Positions 27,927 through 29,798 of a DNA stretch of 29,798 bases are shown here, piece by piece. The number at the start of each line of letters is the position of its first letter. Positions within the stretch are counted from its first letter, which is position 1. This DNA comes from Pseudomonadota bacterium (GTDB lineage Bacteria; Desulfobacterota; Desulfarculia; Desulfarculales; Desulfarculaceae), in NCBI GenBank assembly GCA_018902755.1, contig JAHIQI010000055.1, positions 1-29,798 on the forward strand, written 5' to 3'. The notes under the pieces are model-generated. The model searched no databases. It was not told where the DNA came from and saw only the letters and a program-made list of their open reading frames with translations. The position numbers and the translations under genes were made by a program.

Positions 27927-28932
27927 CGTCGTCTTCTCCCCTGGTCATCTCCAGCCTGTCGGCCAGGGCGGTCATGAGTTCGGCCACCCCCTGGCCGTCC
28001 TTGGCGCTGATGGGCCACACCGTGAGGCCCAACTCGCCCGCCGCCTGGGTGAAGGCGGCCAGGTTTTCCCGGGCCTGGGGCAGGTCCATCTTGTTTGCCG
28101 CCACCATGGCCACCCGTCCGGCCAAGCGGGCGTCGTAGGCCAGCAGTTCCTCGCGCACGGTCCACAGGTCCGAGGCCGGGTCTTCGGCGCCGAGGTCAAC
28201 CACGTAAAGGAACAGTTGGGTGCGTTCCACGTGCTTGAGGAAGGTTAGCCCCAGCCCGGCCCCTTTGTGCGCTCCGGCCACAAGGCCGGGCACGTCGGCG
28301 ATGGTGAACGGCCGCCGGTTTTCCAACTGTACCACTCCCAGGTTGGGAGTGAGGGTGGTGAAAGGATAATCGGCCACCTTGGGGTGGGCGGCGCTGGCCG
28401 CGGTGATGAGGCTGGATTTGCCGGCGTTGGGCAGGCCCACCAGGCCCACCTCGGCCAACAGCTTCAGTTCCAGGCGCAAGGTGAATTGCTCACCCTCGGT
28501 GCCGGGCTGGGCCATGCGCGGGGCCTGGTTGGTGGCGGTGGCGAAGTGGGCGTTGCCCTTGCCGCCCCGCCCGCCCTGGGCCACGATGATCTCTTGGCCG
28601 TCGCTGGTGAGGTCGGCCAGGCGCTCGCCGGTCTCATGGTCGTAGATCTCGGTGCCCACGGGCACCAAGATCAGCTTGTCTTCACCGGCCCGGCCGTTCT
28701 TGTCGCTGCCTTGGCCGTGACCGCCGCGCTTGGCTCTGAAATGTCTCAGGTAGCTGTGGTCGGCTAGGGTGGTTACCCTGGTGGTGGCCTGGATGACCAC
28801 GTTGCCACCCCGGCCGCCGTTGCCGCCGTCGGGGCCGCCCCGGGGGCGGAAGCGCTCACGCAGGAAGCTGACGCACCCGTTGCCGCCGTCGCCCGCCGCC
28901 ACCTCTATGATGGCCTCGTCTACGAAGCGCAT
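27913..28932 (-). CDS. obgE: GTPase ObgE/CgtA
   Basis: A ribosome-associated GTPase for late 50S assembly and the stringent response. The glycine-rich Obg fold (1-158) includes GDGGNGCVSFLRE, GGPDGGNGGRGGNV and GGRGGKGNAHFAT; the G domain follows with GLPNAGKSS (G1), DVPGLVAGAHKGAGLG (G3) and NKMDLP (G4). Length 339 aa with a short acidic tail (GEDDGEQG) and no extra C-terminal OCT domain. The ATG at 28932 has a GGGGTG ribosome site that lies in the 3' arm of a small hairpin (28940-28954, ACCCCG / CGGGGT, loop 3), so initiation may be dampened. It follows rpmA after 94 bp with a larger hairpin in the gap. Confidence 0.97.
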   Translation of the reverse strand: MRFVDEAIIEVAAGDGGNGCVSFLRERFRPRGGPDGGNGGRGGNVVIQATTRVTTLADHSYLRHFRAKRGGHGQGSDKNGRAGEDKLILVPVGTEIYDHETGERLADLTSDGQEIIVAQGGRGGKGNAHFATATNQAPRMAQPGTEGEQFTLRLELKLLAEVGLVGLPNAGKSSLITAASAAHPKVADYPFTTLTPNLGVVQLENRRPFTIADVPGLVAGAHKGAGLGLTFLKHVERTQLFLYVVDLGAEDPASDLWTVREELLAYDARLAGRVAMVAANKMDLPQARENLAAFTQAAGELGLTVWPISAKDGQGVAELMTALADRLEMTRGEDDGEQG

Positions 28933-28939
28933 GGTTCAC

Positions 28940-28954
28940 ACCCCGGGTCGGGGT
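28940..28954 (-). promoter_or_regulatory. hairpin over the obgE ribosome-binding site
   Basis: On the minus strand ACCCCG-ACC-CGGGGT ends 7 nt before the obgE ATG; its 3' arm contains GGGGT, the only Shine-Dalgarno-like sequence. With 6 GC-rich pairs it could hide the site unless ribosomes or proteins melt it. Confidence 0.5.
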
Positions 28955-28959
28955 CCTTC

Positions 28960-29011
28960 CAAAACCAAAGGCGGCCAGGGTGCCCCGAAATCGGCACCGC
29001 CCGTGGCCGCC
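28960..29011 (-). terminator. attenuating terminator-like hairpin between rpmA and obgE
   Basis: GGCGGCCA (minus strand 29011-29004) pairs with TGGCCGCC (28977-28970), and inside GGTGCC pairs with GGCACC around an 8-nt loop; then TTTGGTTTTGG follows. The U-run is interrupted, so partial termination is more likely than a full stop, which would lower obgE and downstream genes relative to L21/L27. Confidence 0.55.
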
Positions 29012-29026
29012 CGGCAGAAGCCCCCT

Positions 29027-29281
29027 TTAGGAGGGATATACGCTGACCTGTTTGCGGTCGCGGCCCAGCCGCTCGAACTTCACCGTGCCGTCGATTACGG
29101 CGAAGATGGTGTAGTCCCGGCCCAAGCCTACGCCCTTGCCGGCGTGGATCTGGGTGCCCCGCTGGCGCACGATGATGCTGCCGGCGCGGACGTTAGAGCC
29201 CTCGCTGCACTTGACGCCCAGGCGTTTACCTGCGGTGTCGCGTCCGTTGCGGGAGCTACCGCCTGCTTTTTTATGAGCCAT
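29027..29281 (-). CDS. rpmA: 50S ribosomal protein L27
   Basis: An 84-residue basic ribosomal protein near the peptidyl-transferase centre. The N-terminus MAHKKAGGSSRNGRD and GKRLGVK are diagnostic; the start is directly at MAHKK, so there is no cleavable N-terminal extension of the Firmicutes type. ATG 29281 has AAGGAG 9 nt upstream, 25 bp after rplU. Confidence 0.98.
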   Translation of the reverse strand: MAHKKAGGSSRNGRDTAGKRLGVKCSEGSNVRAGSIIVRQRGTQIHAGKGVGLGRDYTIFAVIDGTVKFERLGRDRKQVSVYPS

Positions 29282-29306
29282 GCTGCCGACTCCTTATCCG
29301 TGCGGC

Positions 29307-29618
29307 CTAAGCCGGAATCTCTTCAATGCGCACCGCGGTGTAAGGCTGGCGGTGGCCTCTTTTGACCTTGTAGCCCTTGCGGCGCTTCTTTTTGAAGACG
29401 ACCACTTTTTTGGCTTTGCCTTGGTCGATGATAGTGGCGATGACACTGCTGCCCTCGACAAAAGGCTGCCCGATCCTGGGCTCGCCCTCGCCACCGATCA
29501 TCAAGACCGGCTCGAGCTGCACTTTCTCACCGACTTCACCCGCCAATTTCTCCAACCGGAGAATCTGACCGGCTTCCACTTTATATTGTTTGCCGCCTGA
29601 GGCGATCACTGCGTACAT
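29307..29618 (-). CDS. rplU: 50S ribosomal protein L21
   Basis: A 103-residue 50S protein that binds 23S rRNA and contacts L20. The family N-terminus MYAVIASGGKQYKVEAGQ and the basic loop VVVFKKKRRKGYKVKRGHRQ are clear. ATG 29618 has GGAGG 9 nt upstream. It is the first gene of the long minus-strand run and lies about 26 nt from the predicted transcription start. Confidence 0.98.
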   Translation of the reverse strand: MYAVIASGGKQYKVEAGQILRLEKLAGEVGEKVQLEPVLMIGGEGEPRIGQPFVEGSSVIATIIDQGKAKKVVVFKKKRRKGYKVKRGHRQPYTAVRIEEIPA

Positions 29619-29650
29619 GGTGGCTGCACCTCCAAAAATTTAGAAGGTGA

Positions 29651-29678
29651 AGTATAGCAAAAGTTTAAGCCCTGTCAA
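29651..29678 (-). promoter_or_regulatory. promoter of the rplU-rpmA-obgE run
   Basis: Read on the minus strand: TTGACA (29678-29673), a 16-nt spacer and TATACT (29656-29651), matching 6/6 and 5/6. The start point would be near 29644. A 7-bp palindrome GCAGCGG / CCGCTGC (29684-29702) lies just upstream of the -35. Confidence 0.8.
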
Positions 29679-29683
29679 GGGAT

Positions 29684-29702
29684 GCAGCGGCTTATCCGCT
29701 GC
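29684..29702. repeat. palindrome upstream of the rplU promoter
   Basis: GCAGCGG-CTTAT-CCGCTGC, extendable by one T-A pair, ends 6 bp upstream of the -35 box. No T-run follows on either strand. It could be an operator or simply a leftover hairpin. Confidence 0.4.
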
Positions 29703-29765
29703 AAAACGAGCCCTTAGGTACACCCCGGCCGCCCGGCGCGCAACCCCCAAATTGGGGCTCCAGGT

Positions 29766-29798
29766 CTTAAAAACGGGCCCGCCCGCGGGGGGGGCCCG
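29766..29798 (-). terminator. intrinsic terminator of an upstream minus-strand gene outside the window
   Basis: CGGGCCC (29774-29780) pairs with GGGCCCG (29792-29798), with more G/C pairing inside; on the minus strand it is followed by GTTTTTAA. It would end a transcript coming from beyond the right edge and separate it from the rplU promoter. Confidence 0.7.

Overview
The window is a high-GC stretch (by eye roughly 65-68 % G+C, strongly GC-biased third positions) of a Gram-negative anaerobe. The mix of genes suggests a deltaproteobacterium (Desulfobacterota, possibly Desulfarculales): pyruvate phosphate dikinase, a RACo/RamA-type corrinoid-activating ASKHA protein, a CoA-disulfide-reductase-like flavoprotein with a rhodanese domain, an ApgM-like protein beside homoserine dehydrogenase, and the rplU-rpmA-obgE-proB-proA-nadD-rsfS-gpmI run. 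The lineage is an inference from gene content; there is no rRNA in the window. I see no tRNA, CRISPR array, prophage or intact insertion sequence.

Layout. (1) 41-3860, minus: ppdK then fabH. (2) 4006-8125, minus: an aminotransferase (alaC-like), hom, an ApgM-family protein that is probably the homoserine kinase, and a small acyl-CoA thioesterase; closely spaced genes behind a near-consensus promoter at 8205-8233. (3) 8297-10284, plus: a promoter facing away from the alaC promoter, a long leader, a REC-GGDEF diguanylate cyclase, the fluoride channel crcB and a DUF190 gene. (4) 10409-14790, plus: a flavin disulfide reductase-rhodanese fusion, a metallo-beta-lactamase-fold protein, a 59-residue DUF2080/AbrB-like protein, then a palindromic intergenic element and an orphan dihydrolipoamide dehydrogenase. 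(5) 14855-15382, minus: a secreted protein of unknown function, convergent with lpdA on a bidirectional terminator. (6) 15592-17544, plus: the ASKHA/[2Fe-2S] activator, followed by a second palindromic element. (7) 17826-18470, minus: a MagIII/EndoIII-like glycosylase. (8) 18546-20734, plus: fusA behind an apparent promoter-plus-terminator leader. (9) 20759-29618, minus: ten genes in one direction, rplU, rpmA, obgE, proB, proA, nadD, rsfS, gpmI, an M48-TPR protease and a DUF2059 protein, starting from a near-consensus promoter at 29651-29678.

How the genes fit together. Block 2 supplies homoserine and probably phosphohomoserine for threonine synthesis. Block 9 couples ribosome assembly (L21, L27, ObgE, RsfS), proline synthesis, NAD synthesis, glycolysis and envelope quality control, a familiar housekeeping arrangement. 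Block 4 looks like a small sulfur/thiol redox module. No obvious large new system is present. The most noteworthy signals are the paired ~120-bp palindromes at 13192-13309 and 17546-17667, an inverted-repeat-bounded 259-bp segment right after the DUF2080 gene, the thiol-redox/MBL/AbrB cluster, a terminator-like hairpin in the fusA leader, and a histone-like Lys/Ala/Pro tail on PPDK. Both window edges are GC-only hairpins, as if this were a whole assembly contig that broke at them.
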